The notes below the pieces were generated by a model. It worked only from the letters and a program-made list of their open reading frames with translations, searched no databases and was not told where the DNA came from. The position numbers and the translations under genes were made by a program. This document shows positions 13,030 through 25,759 of a DNA stretch of 50,080 bases, piece by piece. The stretch's first letter is position 1. Every line of letters begins with the position of its first letter. This DNA is from Anaeromyces robustus (lineage: Eukaryota > Neocallimastigomycota > Neocallimastigomycetes > Neocallimastigales > Neocallimastigaceae), in the NCBI GenBank assembly GCA_002104895.1, contig MCFG01000372.1, positions 17,501 to 67,580 on the forward strand, written 5' to 3'.

Positions 13030-14049
13030 TAATAATATAAAAAAAGTAAAAAAGAAAAGAAAATAGATAATAATAAAACTAATAAAAATTTTTATATAAA
13101 AATATATAAATAATAATAAATGATGGAATAAATAACTAATAAAAGAATAATCAACTTTTTTAATTTAAATTAGTATTATTGTCTATTTCAAAAATATTAA
13201 TAATATGTAAAAAATATATTTTATATAATAAAATAATAACAATAATAATAAGCTATGAATAAAATAATAGTAAAAAATTAATAAATTGTAAATAGTATTT
13301 TATATTATTAATTTTATTATATAACAATAAATTTATCTATATATAGAAATATTTAATTAATAATAAGTTAAAAAAAAAATTAAAATAAAATAAAATAAAA
13401 ATTATGAATTACAGATATTGTAACAAAATAAAACAAAATTTTAAAATTTATATTATCTTTTTTTTTTATTTTTATTTTTTGTATATTATTTACATATTTA
13501 GTAAAGTTTTAATATTTATTTTTGATGTAAAATTTTATTATTTACTGAAATACTTTTTTTCATTAAATTATTATTTTATGTATTTAAAGATATATATTTA
13601 AAAAAAAAAAAAAAAAACTTAATTAATATATAAAAAAAATATGATTAAAAACAAAATAAATTACAAAAGAAATTTAAATTAAAATTAAGTAATCATTTTT
13701 ATGATTTTTTAATTAATATTTATTCATTACTATGACTTCCTACCAATAAAAAAAAATTAAAATTAATTAAATGACATAATGATTTATTATTTTTTTATAA
13801 AAAAATATAGTTTTTTTTTTACACTTTTTTTTCTTGGGTTTTTTGTTTTTTCCTTCAAAATTAAAAAAAAAAAAAAATATAGGTTTTATTATTATTTATG
13901 ATATAAAATTATAAAATTATAATATAATTATTATAAATTGTATTATTAATAATAATACTAGAAAAAAAAAGATAAAAAGTATTATTTATATCATAAATAT
14001 ATTGTATAAAAATCCAATATATTAATAATTTTAATAAATTATATAAAAA

Positions 14050-15825
14050 ATGAAGTTTAATATAAATTATTTATATTTATTGGTATTTGAATTATTGCTT
14101 ATCAATATCGTCAATACAAAAAATGATAAAACCTTTTCTAATGAAAATAATGAAATAAATACTAAAAATGATGATTATTATTTAATTTATGTTAATAATC
14201 CTTTTAACGAATTTAAAATATATTCAAATGAAAAAAATGAAAAACGTCAAGAATCACAAGTATTTATTGAATCGTTAATTAATGATATTAATGATTTAAT
14301 TATTAAAAATAAAAATACTTATCAACATCCTGAAAAGTTGAATGAAATTGAAAAAAATTCAAAATTGAAAAAAAGAAATAATAATAATAATAATACTTTT
14401 GTATCGAATTCTGATTATATATATCCTATTTCATCAGTAAATGAAAGAGTAGTACTCTATGCTTATCTTTCTAAAGAATTAGTCAATGATATTAAATCTA
14501 GAGATAATATTATTGATTGTGTTCAGAATTCAGCTTCTTTTACTCTTCATAGTTATTATAATATAAACGATATTTTAAATGAAACTCAATGGAAGAATGT
14601 CAGTATTCGTGAAAATGCTCAAATTCATTTATCGTTACTTTCTCAAGGAAAATATGATAAAAATCTTATAAATCAATATGATAATAATTATTATTATCCA
14701 TCTTCAGCAGGTAAAGATATTGATATTATTATTATAGATAGCTCTTTTCATTTTAATTATGATGAATTTTCAAATACAAGAAGTCGTATAGTTCAATGTG
14801 CCGCTAATGTTAAAGGTGGTATTGTATATACAGATAATATTGATTATTATTGTGGTGAATCAGAATTTTTTCATGGAGAAATAGTGGCAGATATGGCAGG
14901 AGGATTACTTTATGGAACAGCTAATAATGCTAATATATATGGTATTTCTCTTCCTGTAGGCGATAAAGGTGTTGTTAATGAAAACGATATTTTAGGAGGA
15001 TTACAATATGTTTATGAAAATATAGAGTATTTTAATAAGCCCATTATTAATATATCAATAGGTGGATTTCATAGAAGATATGACCAAATTTATAAACAAT
15101 ATGAATCTCTTATAAATTCTATTACAAATAAAGGAGGTACTATAGTTACAGCTTCAGGAAATGATAAAATAAATTTAGATAATATTAGTAGATATTTAAT
15201 TCCATGTGAATTTAAAAATACAATTTGTGTTGGTGGAATTTATAATCCAACTTATTATGAATTTGATTATATAATAGATCCAAATTCTAATTATGGATCA
15301 AAAGTAGATGTTTATGCTCCATATTATATATTTGGTAGTATTAGTTTAGATAATCAAAGTCAAATATATATAACAGGTAATGGTACATCTTTTTCTGCAC
15401 CATTAGTATCTGGTTTAATTGCTACAATAATGAGTGATAATCCACAAAAAAAATTTACCTTAAAAACAATAAAAGAAATTTTAAAAGAAAATGGAAAATC
15501 TGAAATTGTCAGTACTAAAGATAGTACTGGTATTTTAGCTAATAATGGTAAACATATTGTTTATTCAACAGATGATATTTATTATGGATGTGGTATATAT
15601 GCTGGAAATGTTTCATGTGATGATTTAAGTAGAATTAAAATTAAATCAACAAAAACTGTTCCTTCTAATTTAAAAATGATTACCAATACCAATACTATTA
15701 GTGCTGATACTACTACTACTACTACTAAACCACCAAAAATCCTTCCTAATAATAAAAATGGTATCACTACTACATTAATAGTAACTACTACAATTAAATT
15801 TACAAAAACACTTCCTACTAATTAA
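14050..15825 (+). CDS. Secreted subtilisin-like serine protease (S8), Thr-rich tail
   Basis: A 591-residue prepro-protease. It has an N-terminal hydrophobic signal peptide (about 1-22), an I9-like propeptide with a Lys/Arg processing site (KKR near residue 113) before an Asn run, then the S8 catalytic domain. The triad is visible: D230 (IIDSS, where most subtilases have D-T/S-G), H275 (HGEIVADMAGG), oxyanion N371 (ASGN) and nucleophile S447 (GTSFSAP). The tail is a Thr-rich linker with ACT-triplet repeats that ends abruptly at residue 591 with no binding module. A decayed CBM18-like stretch lies about 170 bp downstream, so this gene has probably lost its C-terminal domain. No intron. First of four paralogs. 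The substitution after the catalytic Asp makes activity likely but not certain. Confidence 0.9.
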   Translation: MKFNINYLYLLVFELLLINIVNTKNDKTFSNENNEINTKNDDYYLIYVNNPFNEFKIYSNEKNEKRQESQVFIESLINDINDLIIKNKNTYQHPEKLNEIEKNSKLKKRNNNNNNTFVSNSDYIYPISSVNERVVLYAYLSKELVNDIKSRDNIIDCVQNSASFTLHSYYNINDILNETQWKNVSIRENAQIHLSLLSQGKYDKNLINQYDNNYYYPSSAGKDIDIIIIDSSFHFNYDEFSNTRSRIVQCAANVKGGIVYTDNIDYYCGESEFFHGEIVADMAGGLLYGTANNANIYGISLPVGDKGVVNENDILGGLQYVYENIEYFNKPIINISIGGFHRRYDQIYKQYESLINSITNKGGTIVTASGNDKINLDNISRYLIPCEFKNTICVGGIYNPTYYEFDYIIDPNSNYGSKVDVYAPYYIFGSISLDNQSQIYITGNGTSFSAPLVSGLIATIMSDNPQKKFTLKTIKEILKENGKSEIVSTKDSTGILANNGKHIVYSTDDIYYGCGIYAGNVSCDDLSRIKIKSTKTVPSNLKMITNTNTISADTTTTTTKPPKILPNNKNGITTTLIVTTTIKFTKTLPTN

Positions 15826-15853
15826 TATTATTAAAAAAGTTAAAACAATAAAT

Positions 15854-15913
15854 AAAAATACTACCTAATTATAATAAATTTTATTATTATTATTATTATT
15901 AGGTAGTATTTTT
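15854..15913. repeat. Perfect 16-bp inverted repeat just after the S8 stop codon
   Basis: Arms AAAAATACTACCTAAT (15854-15869) and ATTAGGTAGTATTTTT (15898-15913) are perfect reverse complements around an AT-only loop, 28 nt downstream of the stop. In the mRNA it would fold in the 3' untranslated region. A role in 3'-end formation or stability is inference. Confidence 0.75.
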
Positions 15914-15991
15914 TATTATATATTATTACATCCTTTAATATTCACAATAAATATTAATTTTAAAGAAAAATCAGTTCTTGTTGTTGTTTCT

Positions 15992-16051
15992 TGCTAATGC
16001 GGTTCTGAATATGGTATAAATACTGAAATTGATAGTTATTGTAGTTACTGA
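15992..16051 (+). pseudogene. Decayed CBM18 chitin-binding module remnant
   Basis: One frame reads Cys-stop-Cys-Gly-Ser-Glu-Tyr-Gly, then about six residues, Asp-Ser-Tyr-Cys, and a stop soon after. Spacing and residues resemble the CBM18 core CCSxYGxCGTxxxYC seen intact in the 32.2-kb and 17.0-kb proteases. It contains an in-frame stop and has lost cysteines. It follows the S8 gene that ends in a bare Thr linker, so it is probably that gene's former C terminus. The evidence is short and suggestive only. Confidence 0.45.
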
Positions 16052-16199
16052 ATGTAATTTTTTTAATTATCGTAGTTATCATTGTTATCATTGTCATCAG
16101 TTCATGGTTTTTTTGTTTTTTTAAATTAGTTTATTTCTTTTTTTTTTTTATATAAAAATCAATAATGTAAAAAATATTTACAAATAAAAAACGAATTTC

Positions 16200-16233
<34 letters not shown>

Positions 16234-17007
16234 TCAACAATATTATTTAATTTTATTTACTAAACTTATTAAATAAAATTATATTATAATTAAATATTTG
16301 ATAAAATAGAAATTTCTTCAGTTTTTTTATAATTAATTAAGGCTTGAATACAAAAAAAAAAAAAAATTTTAAAAAAAAAATTATATAATTTTAATCACAG
16401 AAAAAAATTTTTTTTAAAAAACTAATTAATTGGTTAATACTTTTTGAAATCATGGATTTTTATATTAAAAAAAAAAAAAGATCAACTATTTATAATATAT
16501 TTATATATTAATTAAGCTTTGAAATAATTATATGAAACAATATGGAAAAAACTATTATATTTTTTTTTTAAAAAAAAGAAAAATAAATATATTTATATTA
16601 ATTTTTTTAAAAAGAATTTTATATATAAAAGAACAAAAAAATGGTAAAAAAAAATGGTAAAAAAAAATAAAGAAAAAATATAAAGAAAAAAAAAAATAAA
16701 AAAAATAAATAAAAAATATAAAGAAAAAAAAAACAAAAAAAAATAAAAAAAATTAAAAAAAAATTAAAAAAAAAATTATTAATCATTAAGAAATAGAATT
16801 TTTATACTTAAGGAGTATAGTATATTTTCTTTATGTTTATTAATAACAAAATATTTTAATATTTTAATAAAAGAAATATCAATATAATTATTAGTATAAA
16901 AAATATATATATCTTAATGAATGAATATTTATTTATAATAAACTAATATTAATTATCAACAAATTAATTAATAAAAAAAATAAAATAATAAATATAAATA
17001 AAAAAAA
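16052..17007. other. AT-rich intergenic region upstream of the lectin-protease
   Basis: A/T homopolymer-rich sequence, including lysine-like AAAAAT tracts at 16640-16780 and an A-rich leader right before the ATG at 17008. No gene or clear regulatory motif was recognised. Confidence 0.5.
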
Positions 17008-19550
17008 ATGAATAAGTTATTATATTTAATAATTATAATTAATTATTTTATAACAATTTACGCAGAAAATGATTATTATATTATAGGTATATTAAGAGAT
17101 GAAAATGATAAAAGATATGATGAGGAAAGTAGAAGTATTCAAAAAAAAATTGATAAATTAGTCAATGATAAAATGAATGAAATTTATCAAATTATTGATG
17201 ATAATAAAGAAACTTATTTTTTAGAAAATGGTGAAATGGATAAAAAACTAAATGAATTAAATTCAAATCCATTAAAAAAACGTGGTAATAAAAATCAAAT
17301 GTTTTTATTCACTAATGAAATAAGACCAAATGATCATTTAATGCGTTCTTCAAATACTTCTAAAGATTCTATAAATAATTCAAATATTGAATATATACCT
17401 TTTAAATCTGATTTAGTTAAACATCTTTGTCCTATTGCTAATGAAGTTAATATTATTGTTTACCTTTCAGAAGAAACTAAAAATATTATTTGTAATTTAG
17501 AAAATATTTCGGATTGTGAAAAGGATCAAATTCTAGAGATATATGATGATGATGATGATAAAAGTAACTATTTTGATTTAGAAGATATATTATTAGAAAG
17601 AGAAAATGAAGTATATTATGATATAAATGCTATTAAAAAGGAAACAAAATGGAGTGGTGTTGAAGTTCAACCATATAATTTTAGGAAATATAATAGTTAT
17701 TTAAATTTAATATCACAAGCTCCAAATATTAAAAGTGATAAAAAAGTTGATCAAAATTATTATTATCCAAGTTCTGCAGGTCAAGGAATAGATATTTATT
17801 TAATAGATAGTGGAATTAATACATATCATGAAGATTTTGACACTTATAAAGGAAAATCATATGAACGTACTATTACTTGTGATACTATTTCAGAAAATAA
17901 AAAGATTCGTGAAACAACCTATGAAGAAAGCAAAAATTGTTTAGTTACTAATTTAAGAAGTGAAAGATATAAAAATCATGGAATAATGGTATCATCTGCT
18001 TCTGGTGGATCATTACTTGGTGTAGCTAAAAAAGCAAATTTACATATGTTAGCTACTGAATTGGAGTTCTCGTGTATTTATAATAGTCTTGATCATGTTT
18101 ATAGAACTGGAAAGCCTTATAAATCAGTAATTAGTTTATCTATTGGAAACCATAGTTACAGCGGAAAAATGGACAATAAATTAAATGATTTAGCTAGCAA
18201 AGGAATTATTATTGTTGCTGCTGGTGCTAATGATTCTGAATATTGTAGTAAAAATATAAATAGTAGTGATTTCCATGGTTATTCAGGATATAAAAATACT
18301 ATAGGTGTTGGTGCTCTTCAAACAAAAATAGTAAATTATAAATTTTATCCTGAAACTTATTCAAACTTTGGTGAATGTATTGATATACATGCTCCAGGTA
18401 ATGGAATGACAGCAGTTATGGAAAACAATAAAAGTAAATATCGCAAAGGTTCAGGGACTTCTTTTGCAACACCGTTAGTTGCAGGAGTTATAGCAACAAT
18501 TATGTCTGAACATCCAAATATTAAATATACTCAGGAATCAATGAGTAAACTTTTAATTGATATGTCTATTAAAGATAGAATTTTTAATTTAGGTTCTAAA
18601 GATACACCAAATAGAATAATAAATAATGGTAAAAAATTAGTATTTTCACCAGACTGTATTAATAATAAATTTGATTGTGAAATATCTTTAGATCCTTCTA
18701 CTCATACAATTATAAGAAATAAACATACTGTACCAAATATTGATTCTAATGTTAAAGCTAAATGGATTTTTAATGACTCTGCTAAAAAATGTTTATATGC
18801 TCAAGCAACTATTGATAAAAAACCATTACTTAAAGATTGTGAAAATAATAATAAATTTAAATGGTATATATCACCATCTCCTGAAGGTTATTTCCATTCA
18901 GCTGCAAATAAAACTAGATGTTTGAATCTTTTAGATCCTATTTATGGTAAAATAAAAGTAAGTGAATGTACAATCAGCAATACATTTAAATATGCTGATG
19001 GTTTCATTAATTCTTCTGAAGTTAATAAAGAATGTATGGGTATTGGAGATGGAGATCCCACAAATTTTGATGGAGCTTATTTCAGAAAATGTAATAAAAC
19101 TGATGATCAATATTGGACACTATGGGATAGAAATCCTTATGACATTGTTAAAAAAGAAGTTCAAACTGTTTGGATCTATAATGAAAAATATAATAAATGT
19201 TTATATGCTGCTAATGCATTTACTTATAGACCAACAATGAGTAAATGCGATGATACAGATAAATCTAAATGGGAAATCCCAATTTCTGGAGAAGGATTTA
19301 TTAAATCATTAAATAAAAAATGGTGTATAAATGCTGCAGATATAGGTAAAGGTACTATTGTTATGAGAGAGTGTGATAGTAATGCGATTTTTATTATTAA
19401 TGAAAACAATATTGTATCATCATTAAATAAAAATAAATGTCTTGGCTTATTAGATTCATCATCAAAATTAAATTTAAATCAATGTAATTCATCTAAGAAA
19501 GACCAATCTTGGGTAATTCGATATACAAATCCAAATTCTGATTCATCAAT

Positions 19551-19585
<35 letters not shown>

Positions 19586-21594
19586 TAACTCCTCATAGTG
19601 TTCCAACCATTGAACCTAATACTAAACCAAAATGGATCTATAATAATTCTGCTGAAAAATGTTTATACGCTCAAGCAACTATTGATAAAAAACCATTACT
19701 TAAAGATTGTGAAAATAATAATAAATTTAAATGGTATATATCACCATATCCTGAAGGTTATTTCCATTCTGCTGCAAATAAAACTAGATGTTTAAACCTT
19801 TTTGATTCTATCAATGGTAAAATTAAAGTAAGTGAATGTACTGTCAGTAATACCTTTAAATATAATGATGAAGGTATAATTAATACATCAGAAATTAATG
19901 GTCAATGTATGAGTATTGGAGATGGAGATCCCTCAAATTCAGATGGAGCTTATTTAAGAAATTGTAATAAAAGCAATGATCAATCATGGACACTTTGGGA
20001 TATAAATCCTTATGAAATTGTTAAAACAAAAACTCAAATTGTTTGGATTTACAATAATAAATTGAATAAATGTTTACATCCTGGTTCCAGATTTACAAAC
20101 AGACCATTAATTGGAAATTGTGATAATACAGACAAATCTAAATGGGAAATACCAGTTTCTGGAGAAGGATTATTTAAATCAGTAAGTTTTGGTTGGTGTA
20201 TAAATGCTGCAAATATAAATAGAGGTACTGTTGTTATGAGAGAATGTAATAGTAATGCTATATTTAATGATATTAATTCCTCATATAATGGAAATAGTAT
20301 TATATCTCCATTAAATGATAATAAATGTCTTGGATTTTTAACACCAGATAATAATAATGATTTACGTTTAAATTTAAATCAATGTGATTCAACGAAAGAT
20401 GATCAACATTGGGAAATAAGTACATCAAATCCTCTTGAAATAATAAAATGTGGACCTAATATTGGAGATTGTCCAACTGGACAATGTTGTAGTAAAAATG
20501 GTATTTGTGGTAATACAAATGAACATTGTGGTACAGGATGTCAAAGTGGTAATTGTATTAATAGATGTGGTAGTAAATTTGGAGGACAAATATGTGGTAA
20601 TGGTGAATGTTGTAGTAGTATTAATTATTGTGGTACAACCAATAGACATTGTAATCTTGATGAAGGTTGTCAACCAAGCTTTGGTAAATGTATAGAACCA
20701 AAAATAACATCAACAAGAACTACTACTAGAACTACTACTAGAACTACTACTACTACTGTTAATAATGGTGGTATACCAACGATAGATCCTGATGCTAAAC
20801 CTAAATATATCTATAATGCTTTTCTTAATAAATGTTTATATGCACAACCAAGAATTGATAATCCTCCATTAATTAAAGATTGTCAAAATAATAATAGATT
20901 TAAATGGTATATATCATCATCATCTGAAAGTTATTTCATTTCACATGCTAATAAAAATAGATGTTTAAATATTATTGATTTTGATAATATAAAAGTAGGT
21001 GTATGTAGCGAAAATGATAAATTTGAATATACCAAAGATGGTTTAATTTATATTTATGAATTTGAAGATAGATGTTTAAGTATTAGAGATGATGATTCAG
21101 TAGATTCAAATAGTACCTATTTAAGAACATGTGATTATGATGATGATCAAATCTGGACATTTTGGGATAGTAATCCAGCAGATATTATTAATGCTGAAAC
21201 TAAAGATATTTGGATTTATAATAAAAAATTGAAGAAGTGTTTATATTCTAATTCTTATAATAATAGACCAATAATTAATGATTGTGATAATTCAGATATG
21301 TCTAAATGGACAATTCCAGTTTCAGGAAATGGATTCTATAAATCAGTAGATAATAATTTATGTTTACATATTACTAACATAAATAAAGGCACAATTGCTA
21401 TGAAAGAATGTAATAATAACGCAATTTTAATTGATATTGAGGATTCTTATAATGGATATAGTATATCATCACCATTAAATTATGAAAAATGTCTTGGTTT
21501 AATTAATTCTAATAATTCAGGTTTAAGAATGAATGAATGTGATAGTTTAAAGGATGATCAATATTGGGAAATTTATGATACATTACCAAATTAA
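17008..21594 (+). CDS. Secreted S8 protease with three lectin blocks and two CBM18 modules
   Basis: A single-exon gene of 1528 residues. Order: signal peptide (1-19), I9-like propeptide with an inserted acidic segment and KKR site (about residue 91), then the S8 domain with D267 (LIDSG), H324 (NHGIMVSS), N408 (AAGAND) and S485 (GTSFATP). Three homologous ~260-residue blocks follow at about 575-845, 864-1145 and 1255-1528. Each repeats ricin-type beta-trefoil features (KCLYAQ, CLN, QYW/QSWTLWD). (ACT)n Thr linkers separate them. Between blocks 2 and 3 lie two CBM18 modules (about 1148-1232, many CC-S-x-x-x-C-G). The protein would cleave substrates while anchored to chitin or glycans. Blocks 1 and 2 are near-identical in places, pointing to recent internal duplication. 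The carbohydrate target is not predictable. Confidence 0.92.
18727..20430 (+). repeat. Intragenic tandem duplication of lectin blocks
   Basis: DNA at about 18745-18925 recurs at about 19617-19800 with long identical stretches (for example the segment encoding CLYAQATIDKKPLLKDCENN). The later halves are more divergent but stay co-linear. A third, older block is at about 20790-21590. The repeat unit is about 0.85 kb, including the Thr-linker microsatellite, which may have mediated unequal crossover. Confidence 0.85.
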
Positions 21595-21764
21595 ATTGAA
21601 TAAATTTAAATTAATATAATATAAAATTTTAAAATATTAAATATACCTCACAAAAAAAAATATTTAATATTATAGAAATTAAAAATTAGAAATAACAAAA
21701 AAAAAAATATTTAATATCACAGAAATTAAAAATTAGAAATAGCAAAAAAAAAAAAAAAAAAAAA

Positions 21765-21803
<39 letters not shown>

Positions 21804-22838
21804 AATTATAATTAATAATAATAATAATAACAATAACAAAAATTATAATTAATAATAATATTAATATTAAAAATTGTAATTTACTTAATCATTTTAATTA
21901 ATAATATAAAAAGAAATTAAAAGTAATAATATTATTATTTATAATTAATTTTTTTTTAGTAAATGAAATTATAATTATTTATTATATAAAAATAAATTTT
22001 TTAATATTATTATTAATGTAAATATATAATATTATAAAAAAAATTTACACATTAATAAAAAAGAAAAAAAGATACAATGTATTTTTTAAAAAAAATAAAT
22101 AAATAAAAAAATAAATAAATAAATATTAAAAAAAGAAAAAAGAAAAAGAAAAAGAAAAAGAAGAAAAATAAATATAAAATAAATAAAATGATATATAATA
22201 TGTAAATAAAATAAAATTTAATTTATGTTTATAATAATTTATACTATGGAAAATTATTATTATATATATATATATATTTATATCATTTTATAAATAATTA
22301 AATATCTTTCTTTTTTAATTCTAAGATTTAGTATAAATATTAAAATTAATTTTACATATTTAATATGTAAAACTACATGAATACTATATTGATTTTTTTT
22401 TTTTTGTTAGCTTTTTAAATTTTAAAATATCACATTTTTAATATTACTAAAAAACTTAATTGTTTATCATTAAAATAAAAGAATAAAAATAAAATAGAAA
22501 TAGAAATAGAAATAGAAATAGAAATCATAAAAAAAAAATGTGATTCAAAAAAAGTCTAATATTAATTTATAAAAATTATGATGTAATAAATTTTACATAA
22601 ATAATAAATTTTTAATGGAAATTCCACCACAAATGAAGGAAAAAATCTATATTTTTAAAATTAGATAATTATATATATATTAACATCATCAAAAAAAAAA
22701 TAAAAAAAATAATAGAAAAAATAAAAAAAAATAATAGAAAAAATAAAAAAAAAAATAATTAAAGAATAAAAACAAAGGAAAATAATATAAAATAATAAAT
22801 ATATAAAAAATTTTTACCCTGACACTTTTTTATATATT
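21595..22838. other. 3' flank of the lectin-protease gene
   Basis: AT-rich sequence beginning with an 11-bp perfect inverted repeat (21633-21643 and 21661-21671) only 39 nt after the stop, then AAT-triplet arrays (21767-21860) and A-rich repeats. The first ~600 bp is duplicated downstream (see 22839-23460). A (GAAATA)n tract sits at 22496-22525. No gene was seen. Confidence 0.6.
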
Positions 22839-22955
22839 TATGAAAAATGACTTGCTTTATTGAATTCTAAAAAATTCAAATTTAAAAATGAATGAATGAA
22901 TGTGATAATTCAAAAAAGGATGATCAATATTAGGAAATATACATTACCAAATTAA
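22839..22955 (+). pseudogene. Relict 3' end of a second lectin-protease gene
   Basis: Co-linear with the last ~114 bp of the 17.0-kb gene (21481-21594): TATGAAAAATG, the TTCT/TTCA-rich middle, GAATGAATG, GATGATCAATATT and the final ACATTACCAAATTAA all recur. It carries a tandem GAAT expansion, a small deletion, and TGG changed to TAG. The downstream 3' flank is also shared (ACCTCACAAAAAAA, ATTTAATATTA.AGAAAT, TTTATAATTAATTTTT), so this is a segmental duplicate tail, not convergence. Nothing of the rest of the gene remains recognisable upstream. Confidence 0.8.
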
Positions 22956-22963
22956 GTTAAATT

Positions 22964-23021
22964 AGGTATCTTTAATATTTCAAAAAAAAATTTTTATTAT
23001 ATTAACTTATTAAAGATACCT
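22964..23021. repeat. Perfect 14-bp inverted repeat after the relict gene end
   Basis: Arms AGGTATCTTTAATA (22964-22977) and TATTAAAGATACCT (23008-23021) enclose a 30-nt AT loop, 9 nt past the relict stop codon. It has the same position relative to the gene end as the hairpins following the intact S8 genes, although the stem sequence differs. Confidence 0.7.
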
Positions 23022-23929
23022 CACAAAAAAATTTATTTAATATTACAGAAATAAAAATTATAAATAACAAAAGAAAAATAAAAAAAAAATTCATTATATC
23101 AATATTTAATAATATAAGTTACTTATTACTTATTCATTTATTTCATTTATTTAAGTAATAAGTAATAATAATAATTATAATAATATTTTATTTAATTATT
23201 TTAATTAATATAGTAGAAAAATAGAAGCAATAATATTGTTATTTATTTATAATTAATTTTTCTTTATTAAATGAAATTATTTATTTTATAAAAAGAATTT
23301 TTTAATATTAATGTTAATATAAAACACATGGGAAAATATTATATAAAATTTACACAACATTAATAATGTATTTTTAAAAAAAAATAAAAGAAAAAAGAAA
23401 GAGAAAAGTAGAAAAAAATATATTATTATATAAAAAAATATAAATAAATATTAAAAAAAAGAATTGTTAATAAAATTAATACATTAATTAAATTTTTTAT
23501 TTTTTATTTTTAATATTTAAAAAATAAAAACAATAATACAACAAATTAATATGATATTAATAGATTTAATTATTTTGCATATTTACATCTCTAAAATATT
23601 AATTATTATAGAATTTTAATATAAAAATTAATATAAAAATTAATATTTTAATAAAATAATAAAACAGTATAAATACTATAATGTTACATATATTCAAGCC
23701 ATATTATAAGTAATATTTATATAAAATATGAATATTCGACACTTATAAATAGCATGTTACATATATTCAAGCCATATTCTATACATATTTAATCATAGAA
23801 TTTATTTTTTTTTTTTTTTTTAATATTCTTCTAACATTTTTAAATATTACCTACTTAATATTGTATTACTCACTTTCTATTGTTTTTAATAGATGAAATT
23901 AATAATTAATTTGAATTAAATAGTTTTAT
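23022..23929. other. Duplicated flank and AT-rich intergenic DNA
   Basis: The first ~440 bp is the degenerate second copy of the lectin-protease 3' flank. Further on, the 23-nt word GTTACATATATTCAAGCCATATT occurs twice in direct orientation (about 23684-23706 and 23756-23778). No gene was seen. Confidence 0.55.
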
Positions 23930-24262
<333 letters not shown>

Positions 24263-25112
24263 ATTATTATCAAAATGAAATAGAAGAAAAAAAAAAAAAT
24301 TTTTTTATAAATTTATACATATTTAGTAATATCGAACATTCCATAATAAAAAAAATTTTATAACAAAATTAAAACAAATGTGTAATGAAGTTTTTCATGA
24401 TTTCTTTTTTGTTAGAATAAAAATAAATAATAAAGTTTGAATATTAATTTATTTTTCATTTAAAAAGAGATTCCATTTATTAAACATTTAATTGGACATA
24501 ATTTTTTTTTTTTTTATTTTTATTTAAATACTGATAAAAGTAAAAAAAAAAAATAAAAAAAATAAAAAAAAAAAAAATAAAAAATATATATAAATTATCA
24601 TTGAAAAAACATATAGAACTTTTAAAAGTTCATATAATAATTATAAGGAAAAATAAAAATATTATTATTAATAATAAATATTAATAATAAATAAGTAAAA
24701 GAATAAATAATGGTTAATAGTTAATAATAAAAAAAAACTACATAATATTAAATAAAAATAAAATAAAACTTTAAAAATAAAATAAAACTTTAAAATAATT
24801 AAAAAAAAAATAATAAAATAAAACTTTAAAATAATTAAAAAAAAATAAAATAAAATAAAACTTTAAAATAAAAACTACCAAAAGAAGTATAAAACTATTA
24901 AAAAAAAGAAAAAAAGAAAAAAAAATAATACCAAAAAAATAAAAAAAAGAATACCAAAAAAAAAATATATACCAAAAAAAGTATAAGAAAAAAAAATTTT
25001 TTAAAAAAAATAATAATAAAAAAGTTTAAATAATAATAAATATTTAAAATCAAAAATAAAAATAATAAAAACCAAAGTACAAATAAAAATAAAAATAATA
25101 AAAAAAAAAAAA
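24263..25112. other. AT-rich upstream region of the 25.1-kb protease
   Basis: Homopolymer-rich. At about 24755-24870 the word AAATAAAACTTTAAAAT recurs four times at irregular spacing. From 24890 the sequence is an almost C/G-free A-rich leader with repeated ACCAAAAAA words, ending at the ATG. It could be promoter plus 5' untranslated region. No known factor site is claimed. Confidence 0.45.
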
Positions 25113-25722
25113 ATGAATAAACACTTTATTTTATTTATAATTGTTTTTTTAGTTAATTGTTTTGTTGGTATTAATGCAGAAAATGATTATTATATTGTTG
25201 CCATATTAAGAAATAGTACTGATGGATATTATGATGATGAAAGTATAAGTTATCAAAAAACTCTAGATAAATTTATTAATGATAAAATGAATGATATTTA
25301 TACAATAATTGATAATAATAAAGAATCTTATATTTTAAAAAATGGCATGTTAGATAAAAAATTAGATGAATTAGATAATATAAATTTAAAAAAACGTCAT
25401 AATAATATTAATCAAAAAATTTTATTTATTAATGAAAGAAGATCAAATTATCATTTAATGGATCATCCATCATCAAATTCTAAAAAAAAGGTTAAAAAAT
25501 CTTTAAATATTGATTATATACCTTTTGAATCAAATATTGTTAGACATCTTTGTCCAATTAATAATTATATAGCTATTGTAGTTTATCTTTCCGAAAAAAC
25601 TAAAGAAAAAATATGTAATTTAGATTACGTTTTATATTGTGAAAAAGATTATGAATTAACAGAAGAAGGTGTAATAAATTGGGAAGAAGAAGAAGAAAAA
25701 GAAGAAAAATATGATATAAATG

Positions 25723-25759
<37 letters not shown>

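Larger units (their letters stand above)
11040..14049. other. 3-kb low-complexity intergenic region
   Basis: A/T homopolymers and short AT repeats between the ABCA gene and the first S8 protease. Small ORFs here (for example 13404-13601) are Ile/Tyr/Phe-only translations of AT-rich DNA and are not credible genes. Structured elements inside it are two long inverted repeats (11591-11635 and 11853-11964) and a phased ATCACACCATA motif cluster (11685-11773), listed separately. Nothing else could be supported. Confidence 0.6.

Noticed and set aside
13404-13601. 65-residue ORF after the first ABCA pair
   Set aside because: Only Phe/Tyr/Ile/Leu/Lys residues from AT-rich DNA, no domain, no homology signal, no neighbour logic.
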